This document shows positions 7,153 through 14,865 of a DNA stretch of 52,561 nt, piece by piece. The translations under genes and the position numbers were made by a program. Numbering within the stretch: position 1 is the first letter of the stretch; the number at the start of each line of letters is the position of its first letter. The DNA comes from a virus. Below the pieces are notes generated by a model that did not search any database, was not told where the DNA came from, and was given only the letters and a program-made list of their open reading frames with translations. The DNA lies in IMG/VR virus record IMGVR_UViG_3300045738_001973, positions 1-52,561 of that record, one strand, 5' to 3'.

Positions 7153-9803
7153 GCTTTGCGCTCCTTGTTTTCAAATATCCAGCAGCGCACAGATTTGCCG
7201 CTGCCGTTTTCGCCATGAATGGCCGAATTAACGGTTTTGTAGTCGAGGTATTTGTAGCGACGGCTGGCTTTTAGCAGGCGCTTTAGGTCGGCCAGCGGCG
7301 GTACTTGCTGGCGGTGGTCGGCAGCGATTTCTATGTAATGGTTTAGGTTAATGGCAATTTGGCCGGGGTCTTTGCTGTGATTTAGTTTTTGGTTAAATTC
7401 GTCGCCATTTAAGAAGTCGTACTGCTCCCAAAATTCTTGAACTATGGGGTGGTCGGCACTAATGGCCACTTGGCGCTCTGCGGCCATAGCCAAAAGCTCT
7501 AATTGGGTTGCCTTTATCTGCTCTTTGGTTATGGGTAATACCAGTTCCAAGGCGCTTACCAGCGCGCAGAGCAAACCGTGGTTTTTAGCGATACGCACAT
7601 TTTTAATGGCTTCTTGAGCCATTAGGCGTTTTTCAAATTCGGGGGTTTTATCGGCAATAAAGGCCAGAATCTCCTTTTCTTTTTTGGCGGCCTCCACAAT
7701 AAAACTGCTTACATGCTCAAGGGGCATGTGCTCCAGTTCATTAGCCAGCACCTTGCTTTCGTCGGTGTGGGCTGCGCGGGTAAAGCGCAGGTGCACTATG
7801 CGCTGCAGTACGGCTTCACTGGCTTGCACCGCGGCGTTTTGGCTAATGGCAATGGCGCCCCTAAATGGCGGTTCGTAGGTTTCGTTGCCGCCGTTTTTCA
7901 TACCACGGCTACGCACTGAGCGGCCGTTGTAGGCGGTCTTTAGTTCGTCCCAATCAAATTTTTTACCGTTGGCGGTGTCTTCGTCGCGGTCGCCCTCAAT
8001 AAGCACCACCGGCATATTGGAAACCTGCCCCATGTTGCGAGCGCGGGCGGCGGCGGTAGATTTACTGGGGTCGAAACCTTCATAGTCGCGGCGGCCCAGA
8101 AGCTTCCACAAAAATTCGATAAGGGTAGTTTTACCCGCACCCGGCTCGCCGATTACCTCAATAAACGGGAATGACTTTTGCGCATCGCGGATCTGCTCGG
8201 CAAACAGCGAACCAAACCAAAACGCCAATGCCACCACACCGCGCTCACCAAAACAGGTGTGAATGTGGTTTATCCAGTCGTTGCGGTAGTTGTCGGCGTC
8301 TTTGGCAATGGTGAGGTGCACAGACTGGCCTAAGCTCTTAATGGCCAGTTTGCCAGTGTCGAAATAGTCTTCATCATTTAGCGCATAGGTGCGGCCATCT
8401 TTAATGGCAATGTCGTTAAGCACGTACACGCCAAACTCTTTGCTGTAGCCAATGTAGTCGATGGTGTTAACGGTTTTAATGTTATAGAGCTGGTGGCGCG
8501 CTATGGCGTCTAAATGCTGGCTGGTGCCGGTGAACACGCTACCCGCTGCCACCGACAGCAGGCGCTTTTTAAATTCGCTGGCGCTCGAAAGCTGGCCGCC
8601 GGTAAAGGTGTTTTTAACCGCTGCACCGCTGTGCGGAAAGGTAATGCGGGCGTAATACCAGCTTTCGTCCGTTATCGTGTTGGCCTGAAAATACAAAAAC
8701 TGAAAATAGCAGTTGGCAATTTCGATAATGCTGCCTGATTGCTTTAGCGCTTCGTCGCGGCGCTCTTTGTAGGTCATGCCCTCGGCTTCTAATAAGGTTT
8801 GGTAGGCCTTTTCGTATTTGTCTAAATTAAGGCTGAACCAATACAGGCGGTTTTTATATTCAAAATTAAATTCACGGCGGTTGGTTTTGTTGTAAATCAG
8901 CAATGACTTTTCGCTGGCGCTCTCGGCAATTAACAAGCTGCCGTGGTAGCGGTATTGCTCAAAATCTTTGTCGGTTAAACGGCCCTGCATGTGCAGGTCA
9001 TTCCAGTCGTTTTTGTATTTACCGCTCTGTTTGATGGTAACGGCAGCCGATTTTAAGCCCGCCTCTTTGGCGCGCTCGTGGTGCTTTATGGTCCATTTTC
9101 GGCCTGCGGTGTCGCCGTCTAGGCCCCACACCCAATTCACATTCTTAGCGTTGTGCTCGTCAAAAAATTTGGCTGGGTAGTTGGTACAGCCCAGTAGCGC
9201 GGCCGATTTATAGCCGTTTAAATAAAGGGCAATGGCATCAAGTATGCCCTCTACCAGAATTACCTCGTCGCCCGCCTCGACATCAACACCAGGGGGAAAC
9301 CACGCAAGGCCTTTGTAGTCGCCATTAAAATGGGCTTTGCGTTTTTTCTTTTCGCCGTTGTCGTTAATCCATAGCTCTTCTACAAAACGGTCGAAGTAAA
9401 CGCCGGGGGCGATCATAAACCGCACGGTGGCGGTGCCCGAGGCGCCAATACACTGTTGGCTCCACCAGCGGTCTTGCTCATACCAGCCAGCAATACGGGC
9501 AATATCAAAGCCCCGCGCCTGCATTAAGTAGGCGTCTGCCGTGGCCTTGGGGTTTGTATCGGTGGGCTGGTAACGCTCGTTGAATTTTTCAAAGGCGTCG
9601 GGGTAAAGCTCTTTTACGCTCTCTGACCAGGCACAGTTATTTTCACGCCCGCAGCGCACTACCCACGGTGATTCGGCTTTAGTGTACAGCTCTTTTTTAT
9701 TGCAGCTGGGGCAGCGCCCAGCCCGCAGCCAGCCCCCGCGCTCTTTAAAGTCAAAGTCGCGCAGCAGCCGGTTGGTTATGTCTTTATGTACTGCAGGAAT
9801 CAT
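7149..9803 (-). CDS. TOPRIM primase fused to a AAA/SF3-like helicase
   Basis: 884-residue replication protein. A zinc-binding domain near the N-terminus (CPSC about 31-34, then CGRENNC) is followed by a TOPRIM primase domain (EVILVEGILDAIALYLNG and WVWGLDGDTAGRKW, the acidic metal-binding pair) and later by an ATPase with Walker A GEPGAGKTTL (about 555) and downstream acidic VLIEGDRDED. It should synthesise primers and unwind DNA at the phage origin, like the P4 alpha class of primase-helicase. P2 itself uses a nickase (gene A), which is missing here, so the replication module has been replaced. It sits in one operon with a beta-clamp gene. Confidence 0.9.
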   Translation of the reverse strand: MIPAVHKDITNRLLRDFDFKERGGWLRAGRCPSCNKKELYTKAESPWVVRCGRENNCAWSESVKELYPDAFEKFNERYQPTDTNPKATADAYLMQARGFDIARIAGWYEQDRWWSQQCIGASGTATVRFMIAPGVYFDRFVEELWINDNGEKKKRKAHFNGDYKGLAWFPPGVDVEAGDEVILVEGILDAIALYLNGYKSAALLGCTNYPAKFFDEHNAKNVNWVWGLDGDTAGRKWTIKHHERAKEAGLKSAAVTIKQSGKYKNDWNDLHMQGRLTDKDFEQYRYHGSLLIAESASEKSLLIYNKTNRREFNFEYKNRLYWFSLNLDKYEKAYQTLLEAEGMTYKERRDEALKQSGSIIEIANCYFQFLYFQANTITDESWYYARITFPHSGAAVKNTFTGGQLSSASEFKKRLLSVAAGSVFTGTSQHLDAIARHQLYNIKTVNTIDYIGYSKEFGVYVLNDIAIKDGRTYALNDEDYFDTGKLAIKSLGQSVHLTIAKDADNYRNDWINHIHTCFGERGVVALAFWFGSLFAEQIRDAQKSFPFIEVIGEPGAGKTTLIEFLWKLLGRRDYEGFDPSKSTAAARARNMGQVSNMPVVLIEGDRDEDTANGKKFDWDELKTAYNGRSVRSRGMKNGGNETYEPPFRGAIAISQNAAVQASEAVLQRIVHLRFTRAAHTDESKVLANELEHMPLEHVSSFIVEAAKKEKEILAFIADKTPEFEKRLMAQEAIKNVRIAKNHGLLCALVSALELVLPITKEQIKATQLELLAMAAERQVAISADHPIVQEFWEQYDFLNGDEFNQKLNHSKDPGQIAINLNHYIEIAADHRQQVPPLADLKRLLKASRRYKYLDYKTVNSAIHGENGSGKSVRCWIFENKERKA

Positions 9804-9813
9804 GGCGAGGCCT

Positions 9814-10143
9814 TTACAGATCGAGGTTGCGTTGAATTTGGTTGGCGCTGGCGCTTATCGATCTGGCGGCCAGATTAAAACTCTCAAAGGCGTCGCTAAT
9901 TTCATTGTTAAAGGTTTCTAGGCGGCGCAAGGCGGCGTGAATCCCTTTTTCCATGGTCTCGACCGTTTCTTTAATCTCGCAGGCTTCATAATTGATGTCG
10001 CTTTGGTCGATATCTGCGGGGGTTTCTTCAATTTCTTCTAGCACTGCGAGCACCGCCAAATGCGCGGGGCTATATGGCTCGGTAATCCACAAATGGCGCT
10101 CTAATTCGTCTGGGGTTAGGTTGCGTAACATTGCCTGATTCAT
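9814..10143 (-). CDS. Hypothetical 109-aa early protein
   Basis: Unrecognised, acidic (IEETPADIDQSDINYEACE) and predicted largely helical, with a C-terminal amphipathic stretch (FESFNLAARSISASANQI). It lies between the clamp and primase genes and so may assist replication, but there is no motif to show it. Confidence 0.6.
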   Translation of the reverse strand: MNQAMLRNLTPDELERHLWITEPYSPAHLAVLAVLEEIEETPADIDQSDINYEACEIKETVETMEKGIHAALRRLETFNNEISDAFESFNLAARSISASANQIQRNLDL

Positions 10144-10186
10144 GGTGGTGACCTCTAAAATTTTTTAATAATCCGGTTTAAGTCTG

Positions 10187-11233
10187 TTACAGCCGCATGG
10201 GTTGAATAATGTGCACAACGTCGTCGCCGCTAATAAACACTTGCTGGTTGAGGCCGCCGCTGTTTATCCATGTGAATGGCCCGCTCATGGCCGCGCACAA
10301 ATCAGCAAGGTAGGCGATGTTTAAGCCCACTTCAGGCCATTCCATGTTGATGCTGGCCGCGGCTTCGTCGGTGATTTCGTCGTTGGGGGCAATAAATAAG
10401 GTGTCTTTATTGGCAGTGACTTTTATGGCGCCAGCTTGGGTAACAAAGCTTTTTAAGCGCTGTAGCGATGGGGTGAGGTGTTCAGGCGTAATGGCGGCCT
10501 CGGCAGCACCTTGGGGCACGGTTAATAAGCGGCGGTAGTCTGGGTATTTGCCATCGACCAAGGTCGATCTAAACCGGCCCGTTGCGGTGTTAACTTGTAT
10601 AGCGCCCTCGCTGCCGACCACGGTTGCGCCGTCTTCTTTTAGCGCAGCGATTAATAATTTAATGCTGTCGGTGGGAATAATCATGGGCGGCATGTCGGCT
10701 TTAATGGTGGCGCAAGCCATGCGGTGGCCGTCGGTTGCTACTACGTCGCCCTCATTAAAATGCACTCCATTTAAATAGTATCTAACATCCATTTTGCCGC
10801 AGGCGTACTGCACGTGCTCCATGGCTTGGGCCAGTGCTCTTGGGTCGACTGCCAGCGGCGTTGGCTTGTCCATAGCACCGCAGTTTGGGTAATCGCTGGC
10901 CGCCAGCGACGGCACCACAAAGCGGCGGCGCTGTTGGCTTACCGTGGCTTTTTCGCGGTCTGCCAGCTTAATCACCACCGGCCCTACAAGCCCCATAATG
11001 GCCGCCTTTAATTTTCCAGCGTGGCAGGTAATGGCGCCCTCTTCGTCTACCCGCTCTACAGCAATAATCACCTCTAATTCGCGGGAACCGTCGCTGCTCA
11101 CAATGCTAAGCACGGGCGGGTTAGCGGTGGCCGTTAACAGTACGTGTTCAAATATATTTAAGGTGCTGCGGCGCTCGGCCAAGTTGTTTTTTAGGGCGGC
11201 AGCTAGCCCCTGTGCGTTCACAGTAATGTTCAT
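10187..11233 (-). CDS. dnaN: DNA polymerase III beta subunit (sliding clamp) homologue
   Basis: 348 residues, slightly shorter than the roughly 366 of bacterial DnaN. The family signature YYLNGVHF followed by GDVVATDGHRMA is clear in the middle domain. The C-terminus HIIQPMRL matches the usual PMRL ending that helps form the partner-binding cleft. Three tandem beta-clamp folds are expected. It would form a ring that tethers a replicative polymerase. The gene has its own ATG at 11233 just after the upstream gene. A phage-borne clamp suggests that this phage runs its own or a modified replisome rather than rolling-circle P2 replication. Confidence 0.93.
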   Translation of the reverse strand: MNITVNAQGLAAALKNNLAERRSTLNIFEHVLLTATANPPVLSIVSSDGSRELEVIIAVERVDEEGAITCHAGKLKAAIMGLVGPVVIKLADREKATVSQQRRRFVVPSLAASDYPNCGAMDKPTPLAVDPRALAQAMEHVQYACGKMDVRYYLNGVHFNEGDVVATDGHRMACATIKADMPPMIIPTDSIKLLIAALKEDGATVVGSEGAIQVNTATGRFRSTLVDGKYPDYRRLLTVPQGAAEAAITPEHLTPSLQRLKSFVTQAGAIKVTANKDTLFIAPNDEITDEAAASINMEWPEVGLNIAYLADLCAAMSGPFTWINSGGLNQQVFISGDDVVHIIQPMRL

Positions 11234-11242
11234 GGTGGGCCC

Positions 11243-11587
11243 TTATTTAAGTGAGAAAAAATCGGTGACGGCGTGCAAAATTTGGTCTGCCGACACAATA
11301 ATTTCGCGGTGGTCTTTGGTGCGCAAGGTGACGTGGTAAGCACTGGCGTTGCTAATGTCTAACCAAACATCACCGCTGTGGCTGGCTTGCGCTAATGCCA
11401 ATGCCGCCTCGCGCTGGGCGCGGTCTTGGCCAATATCAAAGGTGAGCATTAAATGGGTTGCGCAGCGGGTTTTAAGTGCCTCTGTGCCTTGCTCGTGGCT
11501 TAAATGCTCTGCGCGGTGGCGCAGCATATACACCAGCGCGGCATTGCTTACGGTGGTTTCGGGGTTAATCGGCAGTACATTGCTCAT
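11243..11587 (-). CDS. Hypothetical 114-aa early protein
   Basis: No family recognised. The product has a helical first half (EALKTRCATHLMLTFDIG) and a beta-rich C-terminal part (YHVTLRTKDHREIIVSADQ). It lies 9 bp upstream of dnaN in the same direction, so the two are likely co-transcribed. Confidence 0.6.
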   Translation of the reverse strand: MSNVLPINPETTVSNAALVYMLRHRAEHLSHEQGTEALKTRCATHLMLTFDIGQDRAQREAALALAQASHSGDVWLDISNASAYHVTLRTKDHREIIVSADQILHAVTDFFSLK

Positions 11588-11615
11588 ACATCACCTCGCG
11601 GTTGGTTGTTTTAAA

Positions 11616-11876
11616 CTAGCTGTGCACAACGGCTAAATGGCCGCTTTGCGTAATGGCTGGGCTGCTTTCTGGGTAGACGCTTTGCTGCAAAGCTAAATAA
11701 TCTTCGCGCCAGTCTTCTGCCCATGCTTCGGCTTGGTCAGCCCGCATTTGCAGTTCTTTATTTTCGGTTTGCAGCGCGTCTATTTGGGCGCTAAGGCGCG
11801 CTAATTCGGCCTGCAACTGAGGCACCGCGCACAAATCAAATTTGTTTTTTAATCGCTTTAAAATGTCCATATTCAA
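11616..11876 (-). CDS. Small coiled-coil protein
   Basis: 86 residues, with a leucine-zipper-like heptad pattern from about 18 to 50 (LQAELARLSAQIDALQTENK). It probably forms a dimer. The early position between the late activator and the clamp gives no clear clue to its role. Confidence 0.6.
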   Translation of the reverse strand: MNMDILKRLKNKFDLCAVPQLQAELARLSAQIDALQTENKELQMRADQAEAWAEDWREDYLALQQSVYPESSPAITQSGHLAVVHS

Positions 11877-11899
11877 TGCCCCAGTAAGATGATTAAAAA

Positions 11900-12127
11900 T
11901 TAGTTATCGTTTGAAAAAAGGCCCTTGGTAAACGGCAAATTCACGCTGGGGTCTGGCGTGGCAGACTCAGACAGCGTGCGCACTGCAGACAAATAGGCCA
12001 CCCATGTGTGGCCACAGTGCGGGTTTTTACAGATCAGTTTTAACTCGCGGGTGGTGCGGGTCATTTGCTCGCTGTCGCGAATGTATGACTCGCACAAGCA
12101 ATGGGGGCATGGCACTAGGCGGCTCAT
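11900..12127 (-). CDS. ogr: Ogr/Delta-type late-gene transcription activator
   Basis: 75-residue zinc-finger activator of P2-like late promoters, equivalent to P2 Ogr and P4 Delta. The cysteine pattern CPHC (7-10) and CKNPHC (33-38) plus the following GHTWVAYLSAVRTLSES agree with the family. It contacts RNA polymerase alpha and switches on head, tail and lysis genes. In P2 the ogr gene lies downstream of D; here it sits in the early operon next to the cro-like gene, so its expression would follow the lytic switch directly. Confidence 0.9.
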   Translation of the reverse strand: MSRLVPCPHCLCESYIRDSEQMTRTTRELKLICKNPHCGHTWVAYLSAVRTLSESATPDPSVNLPFTKGLFSNDN

Positions 12128-12720
12128 TGGGCACCGCCTTCGCGTAAGGCTTTTACGTGGCTTAGGGCACTGGCGGTGGCGCCTAGGGCCTCGGTTAGTT
12201 CCCGCTCGGCGCGGTCTAGCTCGCCGGGGTCAATGCCATCTAGCAAGGCCGCAAGGCTTTTGGTGGCCTCGGCTTGCTCTTGTACTAAATGCTCAAAGGC
12301 CAGCAAGGTTTGCCCGGCATCTATTTTTAAGGCCACTTGTACGCTGGCGTTAGCGTAAACATCGTTTAAATACTGCAAGCGCATATCGGCAGGCATAGAG
12401 GCCACAATGGCTTGCTCTACATACCAAAGTTTGTCTGGTGCGGGTTTAACCTCTTCGTAGGCGCCCAACCAGCGCCACAGCTTTTGGGCGTGGGCCCGCA
12501 TGTCGCCGCAAAGGTCGTCGCTGTGGGAAAACTCCACCCCTGTGCCTGCCAAAAATTCTTGCATGGCCAGCTCGTTAAATTTTTCTACTACTATCTCGGC
12601 CACAATTTGGCGGTTGTGGCGCGGCATACCAGACCAGCGATCTAAGTAACGGCGAATCAGTGCAAGGCGGTTTTGTGTGGTGGTCATTTGTTGTTTTATC
12701 CCCTGTGACTTCGGTTTCAT
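12124..12720 (-). CDS. Hypothetical early regulator-region protein
   Basis: 198 residues, helical. Related proteins occur right after the cro/cII position in many P2-like prophages (pattern RRYLDRWSGMPR, then YLNDVYANASVQVA), but I know of no assigned function. The C-terminal 55 residues form a heptad-rich helix (LDGIDPGELDRAERELTEAL). An internal Met at codon 12 (MTTTQNRLALIRR) is a plausible alternative start. It overlaps ogr by 4 bases (12124-12127), so the activator is translationally coupled to it. Confidence 0.65.
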   Translation of the reverse strand: MKPKSQGIKQQMTTTQNRLALIRRYLDRWSGMPRHNRQIVAEIVVEKFNELAMQEFLAGTGVEFSHSDDLCGDMRAHAQKLWRWLGAYEEVKPAPDKLWYVEQAIVASMPADMRLQYLNDVYANASVQVALKIDAGQTLLAFEHLVQEQAEATKSLAALLDGIDPGELDRAERELTEALGATASALSHVKALREGGAQ

Positions 12721-12745
12721 GACGGCTTACCCAAATAGCCGCACA

Positions 12746-13009
12746 CTAGGCGCCATGTTCTGAAAAAAACTTATTGAGGCCCGCAAGGGTTGGTGGATCG
12801 CTAAGCACGCGCGCTATGGCTTCGTTATAGGCCGCAACCAATTTGGGGCAGTGTTCTATAGGCACCGAACCACGGCGCCGCCAATTATCAACAGACTGGG
12901 TATTGGCGAGATTTGCAGCCAGGGCTACACCGCTACGACCCAAAATAGAAATGACTTTTTCTATATCGTTAGTGGCTTCCGAATTGGAGCAAGGCTTTTG
13001 CTGTGTCAT
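12746..13009 (-). CDS. Cro-like (YdaS-type) transcriptional regulator
   Basis: 87-residue helix-turn-helix protein. VALAANLANTQSVDNWRRRG, then VPIEHCPKL, is the YdaS/Cro recognition pattern. It heads the minus-strand early operon and is divergent from the repressor gene; the 121 bp between them carries repeated GCAAACA motifs. By position it is the Cro counterpart that keeps the repressor off once the lytic programme starts. Confidence 0.85.
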   Translation of the reverse strand: MTQQKPCSNSEATNDIEKVISILGRSGVALAANLANTQSVDNWRRRGSVPIEHCPKLVAAYNEAIARVLSDPPTLAGLNKFFSEHGA

Positions 13010-13130
13010 CTTTAAATATTCACTTTGTTTGTTTTGACGAACATATAGTTACGTGACAGCAAACAGAAAAGCAAACAAAATATTACTTTTAGCAAACAAT
13101 TTTTAGCTCACTACAAATCGGACTACAGCC
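13010..13130. promoter_or_regulatory. Divergent immunity operator/promoter region
   Basis: The spacer between the cro-like and repressor genes carries GCAAACA at 13059-13065, 13071-13077 and 13092-13098, and its complement TGTTTG around 13027-13032. The half-sites are 12 and 21 bp apart, consistent with helical phasing. These are the likely binding sites for both regulators, as is usual for YdaS-type switches. The assignment is by repetition and position, not by known consensus. Confidence 0.65.
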
Positions 13131-13886
13131 ATGATTAGCGAAGAGATCACACGGATCGAAGAGCGGCTTAAGGATTTGGGTTTAACGAAAACGGAATTTG
13201 CAATAGCGCTAGGCGCGCCAGAAGACAATGCCAGCTCCTACTACAACAACTGGCGCCATAGAGACTTACCAAAATCACGACTAAGTGCCGCGGCAGATTT
13301 TTTAAATACCACCATTGAATGGATTACTAGGGGCGAGCGCAAACTAAGTGTGGCTACCGACAGCTGCCCACGGCAAGAAATTGCTATTGAATACACCCGA
13401 CGAATACACGCCGACGGCGGTATTACTGCCTGCGTCACCGTCAATGACCGAAACTTTTTTATTGTTGGCATGCACGAAGACATGGTGCAAGTCACCCTGT
13501 CTATTGTCACCGTGGCGGGCGGCATAAAAGCGGCGGCTATTAAAGAAATGATCGAGCTCGGCGTACTGTCTAGGCGCATCAAGTTAAGCGCTAACGAATA
13601 TGATCGGTTTATCCGGGGCATGGTGTCGATCGATGATTTGTTTAAGGGCGGCCGTGAAAGTTACTGGGGCCGTATAGAAATAATCACCCACGACAGTATT
13701 TACACGCCAGAAGTGAGGGACAGAGGCGGTAATTACGTAGAGCTGCCCAGCCAAATAGGGGTGATATTAGAGCTGTTTAAAACCCAGCAAATCGATTTAG
13801 ACGACTTAATAACCTTAGAACAAATTGCCTGTCGGCTGGCGGCTAAAGCGGATTACATTGCGGCCAAAAATTTAATTTCAAAGTAA
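13131..13886 (+). CDS. Prophage repressor (CI-like) lacking a LexA-type peptidase
   Basis: 251 residues. The N-terminal 65 residues form a helix-turn-helix (LTKTEFAIALGAPEDNASSY). The rest does not show the Ser/Lys peptidase signature of S24 repressors, so classical RecA-stimulated self-cleavage is not expected; induction may instead need an antirepressor, as in P2. By position and divergence from cro it is the lysogenic repressor. No good Shine-Dalgarno sequence precedes ATG 13131, which may keep its level low. Confidence 0.8.
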   Translation: MISEEITRIEERLKDLGLTKTEFAIALGAPEDNASSYYNNWRHRDLPKSRLSAAADFLNTTIEWITRGERKLSVATDSCPRQEIAIEYTRRIHADGGITACVTVNDRNFFIVGMHEDMVQVTLSIVTVAGGIKAAAIKEMIELGVLSRRIKLSANEYDRFIRGMVSIDDLFKGGRESYWGRIEIITHDSIYTPEVRDRGGNYVELPSQIGVILELFKTQQIDLDDLITLEQIACRLAAKADYIAAKNLISK

Positions 13887-13894
13887 ATTTTCGC

Positions 13895-13922
13895 TTGCAA
13901 TAACACTCAATGAGTGTATTAT
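13895..13922 (+). promoter_or_regulatory. Promoter P1 with palindromic operator between -35 and -10
   Basis: A -35-like TTGCAA (13895-13900) and a -10-like TATTAT (13917-13922) are separated by 16 bp. The near-perfect palindrome ACACTCAATGAGTGT (13903-13917) fills the spacer. A repressor bound there would block RNA polymerase. The same element is repeated at 14530-14557. The likeliest regulator is the HTH protein encoded at 14303. Confidence 0.75.
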
Positions 13923-13981
13923 AGGAACTGTAGACAGCAATACCGCTGCTACGAAATCACGAATAGATAGGTGATAAAATG
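13903..13981 (+). repeat. Operator/leader repeat, copy 1
   Basis: 79 bp from the palindrome to the start codon of the 93-residue gene, matched by 14538-14617. The only differences are one substitution and one inserted A. The transcribed leader includes an imperfect hairpin (GTAGACAGC/GCTGCTAC around AATACC) and an AGGTGA ribosome-binding site. Preservation of the whole leader, not just the promoter, suggests that it has a function in RNA too. Confidence 0.9.
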
Positions 13982-14260
13982 ACTACTTACACAATCCCAC
14001 AAAAAATGTCTGGCACTGGCTCAATCCACGACATCGCCAGCGACATGCAAGACCGCGAAATCAAGTTTGGCAAAGGTTGCAAATACGCAGTGGTGCTGTC
14101 CAGCTACTACGGCGGCAAAGGCTACACCACCCACCAAACTGCCGAAGCGGCTGCCCGCGCAAGCCGTAAAAATAAAGACTATTCCCACGCCATTATCGAC
14201 ACAGATGGCAACCGGTACACCACTGACTATGACAATCAGCTGGTAAAGATTACCGAATAA
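13979..14260 (+). CDS. Hypothetical 93-aa protein, first gene of cassette 1
   Basis: A compact protein opening MTTYTIPQKMSGTGSIHDIA, with YYGGKGYTTHQTAEAAA in the middle and a C-terminal strand (AIIDTDGNRYTTDYDN). The function is not recognised. It is expressed from the operator-controlled promoter P1 with SD AGGTGA, directly ahead of the HTH gene. Sharing the control element with the AcrVA2-like locus makes it a reasonable anti-defence candidate, but that is guilt by association only. Confidence 0.7.
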   Translation: MTTYTIPQKMSGTGSIHDIASDMQDREIKFGKGCKYAVVLSSYYGGKGYTTHQTAEAAARASRKNKDYSHAIIDTDGNRYTTDYDNQLVKITE

Positions 14261-14268
14261 ACCACCCC

Positions 14269-14286
14269 GCCGCCCACTAGGGCGGC
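14269..14286 (+). promoter_or_regulatory. GC hairpin ahead of the HTH gene
   Basis: GCCGCCC-ACTA-GGGCGGC forms a 7-bp perfect stem. It lies between the stop of the 93-residue gene and the ATG of the HTH gene. The same hairpin recurs at 14822-14839 ahead of the AcrVA2-like gene. There is no T-run, so it is more likely an mRNA stability, attenuation or translation element than a simple terminator. Confidence 0.65.
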
Positions 14287-14302
14287 AACCACCGAGACCA
14301 CT

Positions 14303-14521
14303 ATGATCACCCAACCCACACCCGAACAAATCAAAGCCGCGCGCACTGCTGCTGGCGACTCGCAGGCCCAGGCGGCTGAGCGTATTTATGCGCCCAGCTA
14401 CCGCACTTGGCAAAATTGGGAGAAAGACGGCGCAGGGTCGCGCGCCATGCCGCTGGCCGCGTGGGAATTGTATTTAATCAAGACAGATCAAACCGATAAA
14501 ATTATTTTTCAAAAAGATTAA
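14303..14521 (+). CDS. Small XRE/HTH regulator, Aca-like candidate
   Basis: 72-residue helix-turn-helix protein. TPEQIKAARTAAGDSQAQAA is followed by RTWQNWEKDG, and the Trp-x-x-Trp-Glu pattern is shared with small autoregulators of plasmids and anti-CRISPR loci. It is transcribed from the operator-bearing promoter P1 and lies in front of a second copy of the same operator that drives the AcrVA2-like gene. It therefore plausibly plays the part of an anti-CRISPR-associated (Aca) repressor, binding ACACTCAATGAGTGT. That pairing is inferred from position. Confidence 0.8.
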   Translation: MITQPTPEQIKAARTAAGDSQAQAAERIYAPSYRTWQNWEKDGAGSRAMPLAAWELYLIKTDQTDKIIFQKD

Positions 14522-14529
14522 GAAAGGGC

Positions 14530-14557
14530 TTGTTTTTACACTCAATGAGTGTATTAT
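14530..14557 (+). promoter_or_regulatory. Promoter P2 with palindromic operator between -35 and -10
   Basis: A -35-like TTGTTT (14530-14535), a 16-bp spacer occupied by ACACTCAATGAGTGT (14538-14552) and a -10-like TATTAT (14552-14557) reproduce the geometry of P1. It should drive the 53-residue gene and the AcrVA2-like gene under the same repressor. Confidence 0.75.
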
Positions 14558-14617
14558 TGGAACTGTAGACAGCAATACCGCTGCTACGAAAATCACGAAT
14601 AGATAGGTGATAAAATG
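14538..14617 (+). repeat. Operator/leader repeat, copy 2
   Basis: 80 bp, about 97% identical to 13903-13981, and ending at the same place relative to the start codon. The hairpin and AGGTGA ribosome-binding site are identical. The repeat stops at the ATG, and the proteins that follow are unrelated. Confidence 0.9.
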
Positions 14618-14776
14618 AAAATTGAAAAAATGTACATGAACATCGAGACCGGATCAGTTGATACCCGTGACGGCTGGGACTACGAGAACGAATCTGGCGA
14701 GACTGTGAACGCGGTTGATCTTGGCGAAGTTGTCGAGGTTAAAAAGGACGACAAAGGCGAGTGGGTCGAAGCATGA
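14615..14776 (+). CDS. Acidic 53-aa protein, first gene of cassette 2
   Basis: Short ORF reading MKIEKMYMNIETGSVDTRDG, then WDYENESGETVNAVDLGEVV and an acidic tail. It has the same leader and AGGTGA ribosome-binding site as the 93-residue gene, which strongly supports translation from 14615. Its size, its acidity and its place directly upstream of an AcrVA2-like gene resemble anti-CRISPR proteins. No family with known activity is recognised. Confidence 0.7.
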   Translation: MKIEKMYMNIETGSVDTRDGWDYENESGETVNAVDLGEVVEVKKDDKGEWVEA

Positions 14777-14821
14777 CCCCAAGCGATAAATTCGAAGGCG
14801 TTTCACACCACTAACCACCTC

Positions 14822-14839
14822 GCCGCCCACCAGGGCGGC
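14822..14839 (+). promoter_or_regulatory. GC hairpin ahead of the AcrVA2-like gene
   Basis: GCCGCCC-ACCA-GGGCGGC is the same 7-bp stem as at 14269-14286, with one loop change. It lies 27 bp before the AcrVA2-like start. Its repetition in the same position of both cassettes argues that it is functional. Confidence 0.65.
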
Positions 14840-14865
14840 AACCCTCCTCACCCAAGGCCACCAAC

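Noticed and set aside
13131-13886. Possible LexA/S24-type self-cleaving repressor
   Set aside because: No Ala-Gly cleavage site or Ser/Lys peptidase motif could be found in the C-terminal part.
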